Notes: a model not told the origin generated them from the sequence alone. Counted from the stretch's first letter, positions 42,344 to 51,968 are shown. The stretch: 64,000 nt of DNA from CAZRCZ01 sp964598765 (GCA_964598765.1 CAZRCZ010000008.1:99202-163201), one strand, 5' to 3'. Numbers and translations: made by a program.

Positions 42344-43797
42344 ACGGCGAGCAACGGGGAAGAGTTCTCATAGCGGACGATGAGGAGGGAATCCGCTTCG
42401 TGCTGACCCAATTTCTCAAGCAGGAGAAATATGAAGTGCATCAGGCGGTCAACGGCTTGGAGGCGTTGCAAAAAGCGGAGGTGACTCCCTATGACCTTTA
42501 CATCCTCGATATGAAAATGCCAAAGATGGACGGAATGGCGACGCTGAAAGCCATTCGGAAACTGTATCCCAAGGCGTTGGTGGTGATGATCACCGCGTTC
42601 GGCACGCAGGAACTTGCGACCGAGGCGCTTGTGGCGGGCGCTTACGATTATTTCACCAAGCCGTTCGAGTTGGAGGAGTTGCGGATCGTTCTGCGTCGGG
42701 CGATGGAGAACCAAACTCTTCTCAATCGGGTTAAGACACTGGAAAAGCGGCTTGTTGAGAAGAACGCCCTCCAACGCATCATCGGCCACAGTGAAAAATT
42801 GAAGACCGTGCAGGATCTGATCCGGCGCGTCGCCGGGCACGACATCACCGTGCTCATCACCGGGGAAAGCGGCGTCGGGAAGGAACTGGTTGCTCAGGCG
42901 ATTCACGATTTGGGATCAGGCCCGGATAAACCGTTCGTCAAAGTCAACTGCGCGGCGATTCCGGAACAACTCTTGGAGAGCGAACTTTTCGGCCACGAAA
43001 AAGGCGCGTTCACCGGAGCCATTGCGAGCAAGCCCGGCAAATTCGAAATTGCCGACGGCGGTTCGATCTTACTCGACGAAATCGGCGAGATGCCGCTCGC
43101 GCTTCAGGCGAAACTTTTGCGTGTCCTTCAAGAAAAGCGGGTGGAACGGATCGGCGAGACGCGCCCGCGTCCCATCAATGTTCGGATCATGACCGCCACC
43201 AATCGAGACCTCGCGCAAATGGTCAAAAACAAAATTTTTCGCGAGGACCTTTTCTTCCGAATCAACGTCGTGCCGATTCACGTTCCCCCCTTGCGCGAGC
43301 GGGTGGATGATATTCCGATTCTGATAGATCATCTCATCGGAAAATACAGCAATCCCGAAGGCAAGCAGATTACCGCGATCACGCCGGAGGCGCTTAAACT
43401 TCTCGAATCGTATCCATGGCCGGGCAATGTCCGCGAGCTGGAAAACGTTATCCAGCGCGCGATCATCATGACCACGGGGAGCGTGTTGGACGTGGGATCG
43501 TTCCCTCCGACAATAACGGGCCGCGCGATTCCCACGTCCGTATTGATTGATGGAGTGAACGGCGGACCGTCACGCGAGGGAGTCGTCGCTGGCGACGAAA
43601 CCGTTGCGGGTCCGCTCGCGCCGAGGATCGAAAAGATCGTTGAATCCGAGGAAAAACGGGTCATCCAAATCGCGCTCCGGCAGATGAACAATCGCCGACA
43701 GGAAACCGCGGACCTGCTCGGGATCAGTCGCAAGAGTCTTCACAATAAGATGTTCAAATACGGTTTGCTGAAGGAACGGGAGCGGGACATCGAATAA
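42340..43797 (+). CDS. NtrC-family sigma54-dependent response regulator
   Basis: The GTG start overlaps the kinase stop codon. The protein has a receiver (phospho-acceptor D57 in LYILDMKMP), an AAA+ sigma54-activation domain with Walker A GESGVGKE (175-182), the sigma54-contact loop GAFTGA (222-227) and Walker B LLDEIGEMP, and a C-terminal Fis-type helix-turn-helix (NNRRQETADLLGISRKSLHNKM). It is complete at 485 residues. Together with the kinase it should turn on sigma54 promoters; I found no clear -24/-12 promoter within the window. The downstream LegB-type gene overlaps by one base. Confidence 0.92.
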   Translation: MNGEQRGRVLIADDEEGIRFVLTQFLKQEKYEVHQAVNGLEALQKAEVTPYDLYILDMKMPKMDGMATLKAIRKLYPKALVVMITAFGTQELATEALVAGAYDYFTKPFELEELRIVLRRAMENQTLLNRVKTLEKRLVEKNALQRIIGHSEKLKTVQDLIRRVAGHDITVLITGESGVGKELVAQAIHDLGSGPDKPFVKVNCAAIPEQLLESELFGHEKGAFTGAIASKPGKFEIADGGSILLDEIGEMPLALQAKLLRVLQEKRVERIGETRPRPINVRIMTATNRDLAQMVKNKIFREDLFFRINVVPIHVPPLRERVDDIPILIDHLIGKYSNPEGKQITAITPEALKLLESYPWPGNVRELENVIQRAIIMTTGSVLDVGSFPPTITGRAIPTSVLIDGVNGGPSREGVVAGDETVAGPLAPRIEKIVESEEKRVIQIALRQMNNRRQETADLLGISRKSLHNKMFKYGLLKERERDIE

Positions 43798-44831
43798 TGT
43801 CGGGCGATTCTTCCGAACAAACCGTTGCCATCACCGGGTCCGGGGGCTTCATCGGGAGCCACGTCGCTCAACTCATGCTTCGTGAGGGATATCGCGTTCG
43901 CGCTCTTGTTCATTACAACGCCCTCGCTTCCATCGGGCATCTGGCCGAAGTCATCGAAGAAGGAAAAAGAAACAGCGAGTCGTGGGTGATCGAGGGACGA
44001 TTGCAAATCGTTCACGGCGACATTCTGGACGAGCGTTGCGCGCGCGATCTCATGCGCGACTGCGATTTGGTGTTTCACTTGGCGGCTCTCATAGGAATTC
44101 CCTATTCCTATCAGGCCCCGGCAAGTTATATGCGAACCAATACAATTGGAACGATGAACGTGCTTGAAGCGGCGCGCGAGGAATGTCCGGAGCGGATCAT
44201 CGTCACCTCGACATCGGAGGTTTACGGCACGGCGCGCGAGGTTCCGATCCGCGAGCAACATCTTCTTCAGGCGCAATCTCCTTATGCCGCGAGCAAAATC
44301 GGCGCCGACAAACTCGCCGAGTCGTATCATCTGAGCTTCGGATTGCCGGTGACGACCTTGCGGCCCTTCAATACCTACGGACCACGTCAAAGTCTGCGCG
44401 GCGTCGTGCCGACGATCTTGGCGCAGGCCCTTTCGGATCGGTGTGACGCAATTCGGTTGGGAAATTTGGAAACCGTCCGGGATTGGAATTACGTCGAGGA
44501 CTCCGCGGGAGGTTATCTCGCTCTGGCGCGCGCCCCGTTGGATCGGGTCGCGGGGCGGCTCTACAATTTGGGAACGGGACAGGGAACTTCGGTGCGGCAA
44601 ATTGCCGAATTGGCGATCAAGGTCGTCGGCGTCACCAAGCCGATTGTGAGCGATGAGGAGCGGAAGCGACCCAAACCGAGCGAGGTGGAGCGGCTCATCG
44701 CGGATGCGTCGCGGCTAAAGAAGGAAACCGGGTGGAAGCCGCTGGTGGATTTGGAGCAAGGCGTGGGCCGCGCCGCGAAGTGGATGGCGGCCAATCTCCA
44801 TCTGGTGACTCCGGAAACATTTCAAATTTGA
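43797..44831 (+). CDS. LegB-type nucleotide-sugar 4,6-dehydratase (extended SDR)
   Basis: The start ATG overlaps the stop of the sigma54 regulator by one base (TAATG). The Rossmann loop TGSGGFIG (13-20), the Ser/Thr loop TSTSEVYG and the catalytic pair Y163/K167 (SPYAASKIGADK) define an extended SDR. The phrases RALVHYN and LRPFNTYGPRQS match the LegB group, which converts UDP-GlcNAc-type sugars to 4-keto-6-deoxy forms for legionaminic acid-type or other surface sugars. LegC and other pathway genes are not in the window. Coupling with a two-component system implies a sugar step under sigma54 control. Confidence 0.82.
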   Translation: MSGDSSEQTVAITGSGGFIGSHVAQLMLREGYRVRALVHYNALASIGHLAEVIEEGKRNSESWVIEGRLQIVHGDILDERCARDLMRDCDLVFHLAALIGIPYSYQAPASYMRTNTIGTMNVLEAAREECPERIIVTSTSEVYGTAREVPIREQHLLQAQSPYAASKIGADKLAESYHLSFGLPVTTLRPFNTYGPRQSLRGVVPTILAQALSDRCDAIRLGNLETVRDWNYVEDSAGGYLALARAPLDRVAGRLYNLGTGQGTSVRQIAELAIKVVGVTKPIVSDEERKRPKPSEVERLIADASRLKKETGWKPLVDLEQGVGRAAKWMAANLHLVTPETFQI

Positions 44832-44836
44832 ACGGG

Positions 44837-45114
44837 ATTAAACACGAAGGCACAAAGGAGGCACAAAGGATGCATTTCACTTTTACGATGGAAGAAGAGT
44901 TTCAAAGCGCATGAGGACGCCAAGGGCGTCCCGAATCAAAGCTCAAGGTTGCCGAGCGTGGCGAGGCTACCTTGGGTCAACCGCCATATCGCCGCAACCC
45001 AAAGGGGGTTGCGTATTTTATCGAAAAGCCGAAATGCACCCAAGCACAATGGACGCGGAGATGACGGCGAGGCTTTTGGTGATCTTCGCGCCTTCTTTAA
45101 GTCTTTGTGTTTGA
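44837..45114. repeat. Intergenic inverted repeat (CACAAAG type) flanking a hairpin element
   Basis: The left arm near 44837-44870 (ATTAAACACGAAGGCACAAA...) and right arm near 45083-45114 (CTTCGCGCCTTCTTTAAGTC...) are inverted, imperfect copies. Between them lies a separate three-hairpin element (44915-45012). The right arm runs into the first codons of the C25 peptidase gene. Confidence 0.55.
44915..45012. repeat. Three-hairpin intergenic element
   Basis: Three palindromes lie in series: GGACGCC-AAG-GGCGTCC (44915-44931), an imperfect AAGGTTGCC/GGCTACCTT stem (44945-44973), and GCAACCC-AAAGG-GGGTTGC (44994-45012). No reading frame is supported. The arrangement resembles palindromic modules scattered in many environmental genomes and is like the elements at 53878-54029 and 61449-61525. 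Confidence 0.7.
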
Positions 45115-48100
45115 TGCAAAGCGATCCTTGAAGTTCAATCGTTTCTCTGACTTCTCGATTCTGACCGGATCGCATTTGCTTGCGGTCGGCTTGACGGTGT
45201 TCATCCTCGCATGTGGAGAACCGAATCGGAAGGAGGCGTCCGCGAAACCTTCGCCGACGGTCACGCGGCGACCTTCCGTCGTCGAACTTCGCCTCGATTC
45301 CCCCGCCGAACCCGCCGGATCCAAGATCAGCGACGTCAGCCATGATCCGACGGCGATTCACTTTAAGCTGACTTTTGTCTGCTCCGGGAAGATTCCCATG
45401 ATGGATCATCCGTTGATTTTCTGCGTTCCACCGGATCGGACGATTGTTCCTGAAATCGCATCCTACAAGATTGGTTTGCGGGATTACTCGGTCCAAGGCA
45501 TCGCCATTGTCAAGGATGGTCAGATTTCCTCCAAAGCCATTCAGGTTCGAAATTTGGGCGTCATGCGGCGATGGACGTTGGTTGCGCTGGATTTTGCTCC
45601 GGAATTCTTCTCCGCTTTTTCATCGCTGGATCACAAGGATTGGGGGGATCTTACGGCGGAAATCGTCTTGCGGTGGGATAAACCCGTCGAGTTGAACGCT
45701 CAAGCCGTGGCGCCGAGGGAAGTCGTTCCTGAAATGGAGTGGGGGAGTGTGGGATCCCACCTCGTCGCCAATCCGGACGGGTTGAAATTGTTCCAGCTTG
45801 CGGAGCCGCCGCTCAAAGAAGGGGTCAAGCCGACCTTAACCGCTCCTTGGAAAATGATTCAGGGTCAGCGACATTGGGCGCGATTGCGCCTGAAGGACGA
45901 AGGAATTCATCGCCTCAAACCCGAAAGTTTGAACGTCGCCGGATTTGCTCCGAATGAAATCCGGCCGGCTTCGATCCGTCTTTTTTCTCATGAAAAGCCC
46001 GTCCCTCTTTTGCGCGTCGGGGAAGGGGCGGATCAGAAAATCTATTTGTGGAATCCACAATCTGATTCCCGTTACACGCCGGAACGAATTTATTGGGCGA
46101 CGCCGGGGGACGATCTTCCTGATCCTCTGTTAAAGCCTCTCGACCCCGCAACGAATCCCGAACTATTCCCCAAGGAAATCCAGCCCCATCCCCTCACGAC
46201 TCGGACAGCGCTTTTGAAGCGCGACCGCGAGGTGAAAATTGAAACGGGTAGTTTCCTGATGGTGCATCGGATCGAATGGGTGGACGCGCCGATCAAGAGC
46301 GACGCGCCCCTGCAAGCGCCGCTGGAGTTTCCCGGTTACGCCGCGCCGAGCGGGAACTTGACCGCGCGCCTCACCTTTTACGCCGAGGATTCGGCTCCTT
46401 TTATTCCGTCGGATGTCATTTTGCTCGCGGGATCGCGGAAGATCGGTTCGGTTCGCCTGATGAATCGCGAAGAATTGACGCAAACGATTTCGATACCGCC
46501 TCCTGTGATTCACAACGGACGCAATGAATGGTCGCTCGCCCTTGCCCCGCGTCCGGCATCGCAAAAATCAGAACCGGAAGCGCCACTTTGGTTTGATCGG
46601 ATGGAAGTCAACTATCCCAGCCAACCGACATTGGCCGAGGGGCGATTGACGCTCGGGGATGAGGGGACCACGCCGGCTCTTTGTTCGGCTTGGACGCCGA
46701 TTGATCCCGCCGTACCTCCGGCATTTTCGGATGCTTTGGCATTTCTTGTTTCATCCCGCGAGACCAAACCTTCCGTCGAACCCAACGCCGCGCTGGGGGT
46801 GATTCCTCTCGCGGAGCGCGAAGGCCGCAAGGGATTCCTCTGGCCGTCGGGTTCGGGCGATCGCGTCGAAATCTACGATTCCAAAATTATTCCTGACACG
46901 CCTCCGTTTGAAACGGTGGAGACGGATGATTTGACCGCCGAAGATCAAGGAGCCGATGAATTGATTATCGCGCACCGAGAATTCATGGATTCGGCGAAAC
47001 GAATCGCGCAATTAAAGGAGAAGCGCGGCATGAAAACGCGCTTGGCCGAAATCCAATCCGTCTATGACCAGTTTAGTCATGGGGAGTTGACCCCCTTGGC
47101 CATCCGCGACTTTCTCGCCTACACGCTGGGACATTGGCGCATAGGCGCGCCGCAAGACGTTCTGCTCATCGGCGATTGCACCAGCGATTATCTGAATCAA
47201 CTTCATTGCGACGTGAAGAATTGGGTTCCCTCTTATTCTTTTCCCGCCGGCGGCGAGCAGATCGCGTCGGACACTTGGTTCGGCGTCGTCGCCGGTCCGG
47301 ACGATCTGCCCGATTTTATGATCGGACGGATTTCGGTCGCCAGCCGCGAGGACGCCGACACCATCGCGGATAAAATCATCAATTACGTCGAGCATCCGAA
47401 CTTGGGTCCTTGGCGCGCGCGGACTTGTTTCGTGGCCGATAACGACGGTTTCGTTCCGCCTGCGGAGGAAATTCGCAAAGATCACACCCCTCCCGCTTAC
47501 GAACAATCGCTCGATTACCTCGACGAGCACAAATTGCTTCAAGTGAATTGGTATCTTTCGCCGCAGGTCGTCGCGCAGAATCGGCTCAAGGTCTGTCCGC
47601 AGTTGACGGCAAAGATACGCGACGATTTCGTCCATGGCTTGAGTTATCTCAACTATTACGGCCACGGCTCGCCGAACATTTGGATGGAGGAGCGCGTCTG
47701 GTTCGGCGGCAATTCCCCCAACAGCGACAACCAACTTCTGACCGATTCCGGTTATCCGGCCTTCGTCGTCAACATGACCTGTAACACCGGCGCGATTGAT
47801 TATCCCGAACCCAAAGGACTCCCCGGACGCGGCGACAAAGGGGGATGGAACATCTGCATCAGCGAGGACATGATGCGCGTGAAAAACGGCGGCGCCATCG
47901 CGCTTTGGGTTCCGTCAGGACCGGGGGTCACGGGTGTTCAGCAAAAAATGGCGATCGAGCTTCATCGCGCGCTTTTTGAGGATCGCCTGCGCGGACTCGG
48001 CGAACTGACGACGCTCGCCAAGGCGCGATATTTGGCGCAGGGATTGAACAAAGACCTTTCGTATATGTTCATTCTCCTTGGCGATCCTGCGATGGACTTG

Positions 48101-49144
48101 TTGATGACCTCGCATGTCGCTACGTTTCAGATGCCCTCAAAATACTACCGCCCGGGCGACTCGATTCGCGCCGACTTAACGGACATTTCTCCGGCGGTTG
48201 GGCGATTTGTCGCTTCGCTCGAAACAGCGGATGAATCAACTCTCTGGCACTGCGAAGAAAAGACTTACCAAAACGGCCGAATCCCCTTGGAAATTTCGAT
48301 CCCTCCAAATGCTCCACCCGGTCCGGTTCATCTTCGCCTGTATGCTTGGGGAGATAAATCCCAAGATGATGTCGCGGCGGCGGCATCGTTCGAGATTGCC
48401 GTTCCGAAATTGGAGAAGGCGGAGGCGCAGGAAGACACGCAGACAAAACGGCCATCACATTTGCGCATTCGTCCCGGGTCAATCCATATCGAGCCGGAAA
48501 AACCATTCGACGGCCAAACTGTGATATTTCATTTTAGCGTCGAGAATGTCGGCGACTTGCCGACCGGATCGTTCACTGCGGGAGTCTTTGGAGGCGATCC
48601 GGCGCGGGAGAAAACCCCTCTCCCTTCCCACATCGCCGGATGTTCCAAGATCGCGTGCGAGGCGTTGCCGGATGGACAATCGCGCGAATTGCTCCTGCGA
48701 TGGGATCCGGTGGATAACGCCGGAGAGCAGACTGTTTGGATCGGTCTGGACGAACCGCGCGCTACCGGAGACTCAACGCCCGAAGATTTGAAAACCGCAA
48801 TCACATTCCATGTTCGCAAGAAAGAAGAATTAGTCAAGGGCGAGACGCGGCTGGAACAAATCAAAAATGCGGCGGGCGAAACGGAATACTGGCTCTCCGG
48901 CGAGGTCTTGAACAAAGGGGAAACCGACGCGCACAACGTCCTGGTCGTTTTTTACCGGGGCGATCCGAAGACGCCGGAAAATGAAATGGGGCGCATTTTG
49001 CTTCCGCTCGTTCCGGCCATGGGACGCGAAACCGCGCGACTCCAATGGAAACCCGATCCGGCCAAGGACCTCACCCCCGGCGCTCCGCTACCCAAACCAA
49101 CCCACAACATGCGGTTGAATTGGCGACGCAGCGTGGGACCTTGA
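45107..49144 (+). CDS. C25 (gingipain-like) cysteine peptidase lipoprotein with CARDB-like tail
   Basis: GTG 45107 or the in-frame TTG 45128 starts the protein; both give a signal ending in the lipobox FILAC. The N-terminal 560 residues are beta-rich. The peptidase domain (about 600-1000) has an Asp-rich GDCTSDYL region, the catalytic histidine in NYYGHGS (H853) and the nucleophile in VNMTCNTG (C892), the His/Cys dyad of family C25. Two CARDB-like Ig domains follow (1105-1345, IHIEPEKPFDGQTVIFHFSV). C25 peptidases in Bacteroidetes process or secrete surface proteins, including as the PorU sortase of type IX secretion. No other type IX gene is seen. A link to the RNW tail is speculative. Confidence 0.8.
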   Translation: MFDAKRSLKFNRFSDFSILTGSHLLAVGLTVFILACGEPNRKEASAKPSPTVTRRPSVVELRLDSPAEPAGSKISDVSHDPTAIHFKLTFVCSGKIPMMDHPLIFCVPPDRTIVPEIASYKIGLRDYSVQGIAIVKDGQISSKAIQVRNLGVMRRWTLVALDFAPEFFSAFSSLDHKDWGDLTAEIVLRWDKPVELNAQAVAPREVVPEMEWGSVGSHLVANPDGLKLFQLAEPPLKEGVKPTLTAPWKMIQGQRHWARLRLKDEGIHRLKPESLNVAGFAPNEIRPASIRLFSHEKPVPLLRVGEGADQKIYLWNPQSDSRYTPERIYWATPGDDLPDPLLKPLDPATNPELFPKEIQPHPLTTRTALLKRDREVKIETGSFLMVHRIEWVDAPIKSDAPLQAPLEFPGYAAPSGNLTARLTFYAEDSAPFIPSDVILLAGSRKIGSVRLMNREELTQTISIPPPVIHNGRNEWSLALAPRPASQKSEPEAPLWFDRMEVNYPSQPTLAEGRLTLGDEGTTPALCSAWTPIDPAVPPAFSDALAFLVSSRETKPSVEPNAALGVIPLAEREGRKGFLWPSGSGDRVEIYDSKIIPDTPPFETVETDDLTAEDQGADELIIAHREFMDSAKRIAQLKEKRGMKTRLAEIQSVYDQFSHGELTPLAIRDFLAYTLGHWRIGAPQDVLLIGDCTSDYLNQLHCDVKNWVPSYSFPAGGEQIASDTWFGVVAGPDDLPDFMIGRISVASREDADTIADKIINYVEHPNLGPWRARTCFVADNDGFVPPAEEIRKDHTPPAYEQSLDYLDEHKLLQVNWYLSPQVVAQNRLKVCPQLTAKIRDDFVHGLSYLNYYGHGSPNIWMEERVWFGGNSPNSDNQLLTDSGYPAFVVNMTCNTGAIDYPEPKGLPGRGDKGGWNICISEDMMRVKNGGAIALWVPSGPGVTGVQQKMAIELHRALFEDRLRGLGELTTLAKARYLAQGLNKDLSYMFILLGDPAMDLLMTSHVATFQMPSKYYRPGDSIRADLTDISPAVGRFVASLETADESTLWHCEEKTYQNGRIPLEISIPPNAPPGPVHLRLYAWGDKSQDDVAAAASFEIAVPKLEKAEAQEDTQTKRPSHLRIRPGSIHIEPEKPFDGQTVIFHFSVENVGDLPTGSFTAGVFGGDPAREKTPLPSHIAGCSKIACEALPDGQSRELLLRWDPVDNAGEQTVWIGLDEPRATGDSTPEDLKTAITFHVRKKEELVKGETRLEQIKNAAGETEYWLSGEVLNKGETDAHNVLVVFYRGDPKTPENEMGRILLPLVPAMGRETARLQWKPDPAKDLTPGAPLPKPTHNMRLNWRRSVGP

Positions 49145-49148
49145 ATTT

Positions 49149-49231
49149 TAACCGCCGATGAACGCCAATCCACGCCGATGGATTTCGCCGTCGCTGGAAA
49201 ATCAGCGCGAATCGGCGTTCATCGGCGGTTA
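49149..49231. repeat. Intergenic inverted repeat (ACCGCCGATGAACGCC type)
   Basis: The left arm 49149-49180 (TAACCGCCGATGAACGCCAA...) and right arm 49202-49231 (...TCGGCGTTCATCGGCGGTTA) match in inverted orientation with a 21-nt loop. It lies between two convergent genes. The right arm encodes the last residues (SNRR) and the stop codon of the beta-helix protein. Confidence 0.85.
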
Positions 49232-51297
49232 GAACGGCCCGGAAGTTTCCTCCACGCCGACGGCCCCGCTAAACCAACCTTGCTCATGTCAATCGCCTGA
49301 AATCCCAGCGCCTGCGCCGGAGAACGGCAATCGAGCCGAAAGTCTCCCTTCGCCGGATTCTTAAAAAGCGGATCGGCGATGATCGAATGATGGTCCATGT
49401 CCTTATCGTTTCGCCATTGCTCGAAGCTCGATTTCTGGAAATCAAACTTGGGGTCCTTTCCGGCTTTCCAATAGAGGTTGTAATCCATGTAGAAATGATC
49501 GCTTTTCCAATTCCCGCCCAGCAAATTCCCCTGATCGAAATAGATGATGTTGCGATCAAATCGGAACGAGCGATGATCCTCGGCGCGACTGCGGATTAAT
49601 TGTTCGGTCGGTGAAAAAGCGAAAATGTTGTTCCGCACGAGATTTTCCTTTCCGTAGTGCTGATGAAAAGTCCCGGTTCGGCAACGATAGACAACGTTGT
49701 TCTCTATCAGCAGATTCGTCGTTCCCTCGTCGGGATAAATTCCCCACGCGCCATAGCGGAAATCGGTGACGTCGTGGATGAGATTGCCGCGCAAAATCGA
49801 GCCGCTGGAATTGCCGAGCGTGTAGATTCCCCCCATGTCGCTTAGGACGCCGCGACCGATGTGATGAATGTGATTGTCCTCGATAATGTTGCGTTGCGCG
49901 ACGCTCTCGCCGTAGCCCCACGTCCATCCGACCGAAACGCCGGTGTAGCCCAGATCACTGATCTCATTGTGCGAGATCGTGTTGTCGCCGCTCTGTCCGA
50001 CCCAAACGCCGACGGAGGCTTCATAGACGCGCCCGCCATCGTGAATGTAATTGTTGAAGACGGCATTGCGAACGACCGCCTCTTTTTCGTCCTTCGGAAT
50101 CCGTTGTTCGCCGACGCAAATCCCTCCGGCACCCAAGTCGTGGAGATGATTTTCTTCGATCCGGTTGTCCCTGCATCCTTTCTTCAGTCGGATCGCGTAG
50201 TTTCCGATATGCGCGACCTCGCATCGCTTGATGACACAATCGCGCGCGGCTTCCATTTCAATCGCGCCCGGAATCGTGTTCGCCGCCTGATGATCAGCAT
50301 AACCCTCGGTCGGGAGCGTCCAATCGGCGTAGTACAATTTCAGACCGGAGATCGCCACGTTCTCGACGAATTGTCCCTTGGCGTAGTCTCCCTTGAAAAT
50401 CACGAACGGTTCGTGAAGACGCGGCACGACGACCGATTCCTTTTCCAGCTTTTCGCCGGGCAAAGGACTGTATGCGAGAACCCCGCTTTTGCGGTCAAGA
50501 TACCATTCCCCCGGAGCGTCGAGCGCGTCGGCGACGTTCTCGACGTAATAGCGTTGATGATCTTCCCATTGCGTAAACGGCCAAGGGGAGGGCCCGCTGA
50601 AATTGACAGTGTGCGTCGCCGCGTCAAGGGATGCGATATGCAAGCGCGTCGCTTCCCAACTGTGAATGGCGATGACCTCCGCGTCGGGATCGTTCCAGTC
50701 CCGAATATCCCCCGCCGCGAATCGAAAGGCGCGGTTGTTTTGCGGATCGGTTTTCTTTTCGGCGACCCGCCCGGCGATTTCGTAGAAACCGGAATTGGGC
50801 GACCGCGCCCGAATCCGCCGTTCGCCGTTGATGAACAACTGCCGGAAATAAAATGGGGACGATTGCGGGTCTTGGGATTCGCCCGCGGGAATCTGAGCGG
50901 TCCAGCGTCCGTTGCTCTCCTTCTTCCATCCCGAAAGGATCGTTCCGCCGGTGAAAATCGGAGACTCTTTTTTGTAGGCGGAATAAATAACCTGCGTCCG
51001 ACTGGTTCCCGAATCCTGCGATTCCAGAACGAACGGCTGATCCAAAACATAATTCCCGCCGCGAATCAAGACGCGGACTTCACCCTGCAATCCTGCTTTG
51101 CGAAGTTCGCGGATTTTGTCTCGCGCTCCGGCAAGCGACGCCATCGGTCCGTCGCCCTTCGCCTTGTTGGGCGAAGTCACCCGCCCCGACCATGCGTCGT
51201 TGCCTTGGGTCGAAACGTAAAGGTCAAGCGGATGAGCGCTTGGGCAAATGAGGAAAAGCAAAATTCCGAGAACCCGGGGTAGAGTGAAAGTTCGCAT
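49219..51297 (-). CDS. Secreted right-handed beta-helix glycoside hydrolase-like protein (GH141-like)
   Basis: A signal peptide (to PSAHPL) leads into the DLYVSTQGNDAWSGR segment typical of DUF1565/GH141-type beta-helix enzymes. IRGGNYVLDQPFVL, FTGGTILSGWK and FRQLFINGERRIRARSPN follow, then repeated parallel beta-helix coils (IRLKKGCRDNRIEENHLHDL, DNTISHNEISDLGYTGV, NLLIENNVVYRC). At 692 residues it has the usual family length. Known GH141 members are fucosidases or xylanases; the target here is unknown. Its last four codons and stop lie inside a dispersed palindrome, so the natural end may have been changed by repeat insertion. Confidence 0.8.
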   Translation of the reverse strand: MRTFTLPRVLGILLFLICPSAHPLDLYVSTQGNDAWSGRVTSPNKAKGDGPMASLAGARDKIRELRKAGLQGEVRVLIRGGNYVLDQPFVLESQDSGTSRTQVIYSAYKKESPIFTGGTILSGWKKESNGRWTAQIPAGESQDPQSSPFYFRQLFINGERRIRARSPNSGFYEIAGRVAEKKTDPQNNRAFRFAAGDIRDWNDPDAEVIAIHSWEATRLHIASLDAATHTVNFSGPSPWPFTQWEDHQRYYVENVADALDAPGEWYLDRKSGVLAYSPLPGEKLEKESVVVPRLHEPFVIFKGDYAKGQFVENVAISGLKLYYADWTLPTEGYADHQAANTIPGAIEMEAARDCVIKRCEVAHIGNYAIRLKKGCRDNRIEENHLHDLGAGGICVGEQRIPKDEKEAVVRNAVFNNYIHDGGRVYEASVGVWVGQSGDNTISHNEISDLGYTGVSVGWTWGYGESVAQRNIIEDNHIHHIGRGVLSDMGGIYTLGNSSGSILRGNLIHDVTDFRYGAWGIYPDEGTTNLLIENNVVYRCRTGTFHQHYGKENLVRNNIFAFSPTEQLIRSRAEDHRSFRFDRNIIYFDQGNLLGGNWKSDHFYMDYNLYWKAGKDPKFDFQKSSFEQWRNDKDMDHHSIIADPLFKNPAKGDFRLDCRSPAQALGFQAIDMSKVGLAGPSAWRKLPGRSNRR

Positions 51298-51399
51298 GGA
51301 TTCTTATGAAGAGGTTGCGCGCGAAATGCAAGAGGCCAATACGCAAGGTGAAAGGAAAGAAGTAAAATGGAACAAATTCCATCCCCCTTGACTCAAGCA

Positions 51400-51750
51400 T
51401 TACCTAACTCGAATCTGCTTGGGGGACAACTGGACCAATTTCCCGGTCAAATTGTCGCTCCAAGACTCATCAAAAAACTTGAGGAGCAACTCGATTTCTT
51501 CCGCGACCTTCAGATCGCCGGGCGTGACGAGAATAATTCCTCCGCAATTCGTCGGGTCGAATCGAAAGCGATTCGTGAAGTGAAAATCCCTTGTGGCAAA
51601 AACCGCCTTCAGTTCAACGGCTCTCACCCACACCGCTTCGTCCGCCGCGTTCAGCAGACCCTGATCACGGGCGTCGGTCGCGTCAAATCCATGGTTTCTC
51701 AGAAATGAGGCCGCGAGACGGCTCACGTTCTGATCCAGCAAGTTCCGCAT
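51400..51750 (-). CDS. DUF5615 PIN-like toxin
   Basis: The protein starts at ATG 51750 (MRNLLDQNVS). The early aspartate (LLDQN), the AVW middle motif and the second aspartate (FATRDFHF) are the acidic residues of PIN-like DUF5615 proteins, putative RNases of toxin-antitoxin systems. At 116 residues it is complete. It is preceded by a DUF433 gene with a one-base overlap (TGATG), the standard gene order for this pair. Confidence 0.8.
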   Translation of the reverse strand: MRNLLDQNVSRLAASFLRNHGFDATDARDQGLLNAADEAVWVRAVELKAVFATRDFHFTNRFRFDPTNCGGIILVTPGDLKVAEEIELLLKFFDESWSDNLTGKLVQLSPKQIRVR

Positions 51751-51968
51751 CAAACGATGACTTTTTCCGTGCAGAGAAGCCGAGCGTAATCAAGACACGC
51801 AAGGACATCCTCGCGGGTGATTTCGGGAAAATGTTGGAGAATCGTCGGGATATCGTCTCCGCCGGCGAGATGACCAAGGATCACATGCGCGGGAATGCGC
51901 GTTCCGGCGATGCAGGCTTCCCCGCCGCAGACGGTGGGATTTGAGGAGATTCTGGAATTGAAGGTCAT
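51750..51968 (-). CDS. DUF433 antitoxin-type protein
   Basis: The 72 residues match DUF433: SNPTVCGGEACIAGTRIPAHVILGHLAGG, split by the GE-CIAGTRI core, then PEITREDVLACLDYA. DUF433 proteins carry a small helix-turn-helix and pair with DUF5615 or VapC-like toxins as antitoxins. It is the first gene of the pair. Confidence 0.82.
   Translation of the reverse strand: MTFNSRISSNPTVCGGEACIAGTRIPAHVILGHLAGGDDIPTILQHFPEITREDVLACLDYARLLCTEKVIV

Noticed and set aside
45107..49144. A type IX secretion system based on the C25 peptidase
   Set aside because: No PorV, SprA, PorK-N or CTD-type C-termini are seen in the window; the peptidase alone does not show such a system.
51367..51708. Plus-strand frame opposite the DUF5615 gene
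   Set aside because: The minus strand encodes a recognisable toxin-antitoxin pair with overlapping stop and start codons; the plus frame has no family.
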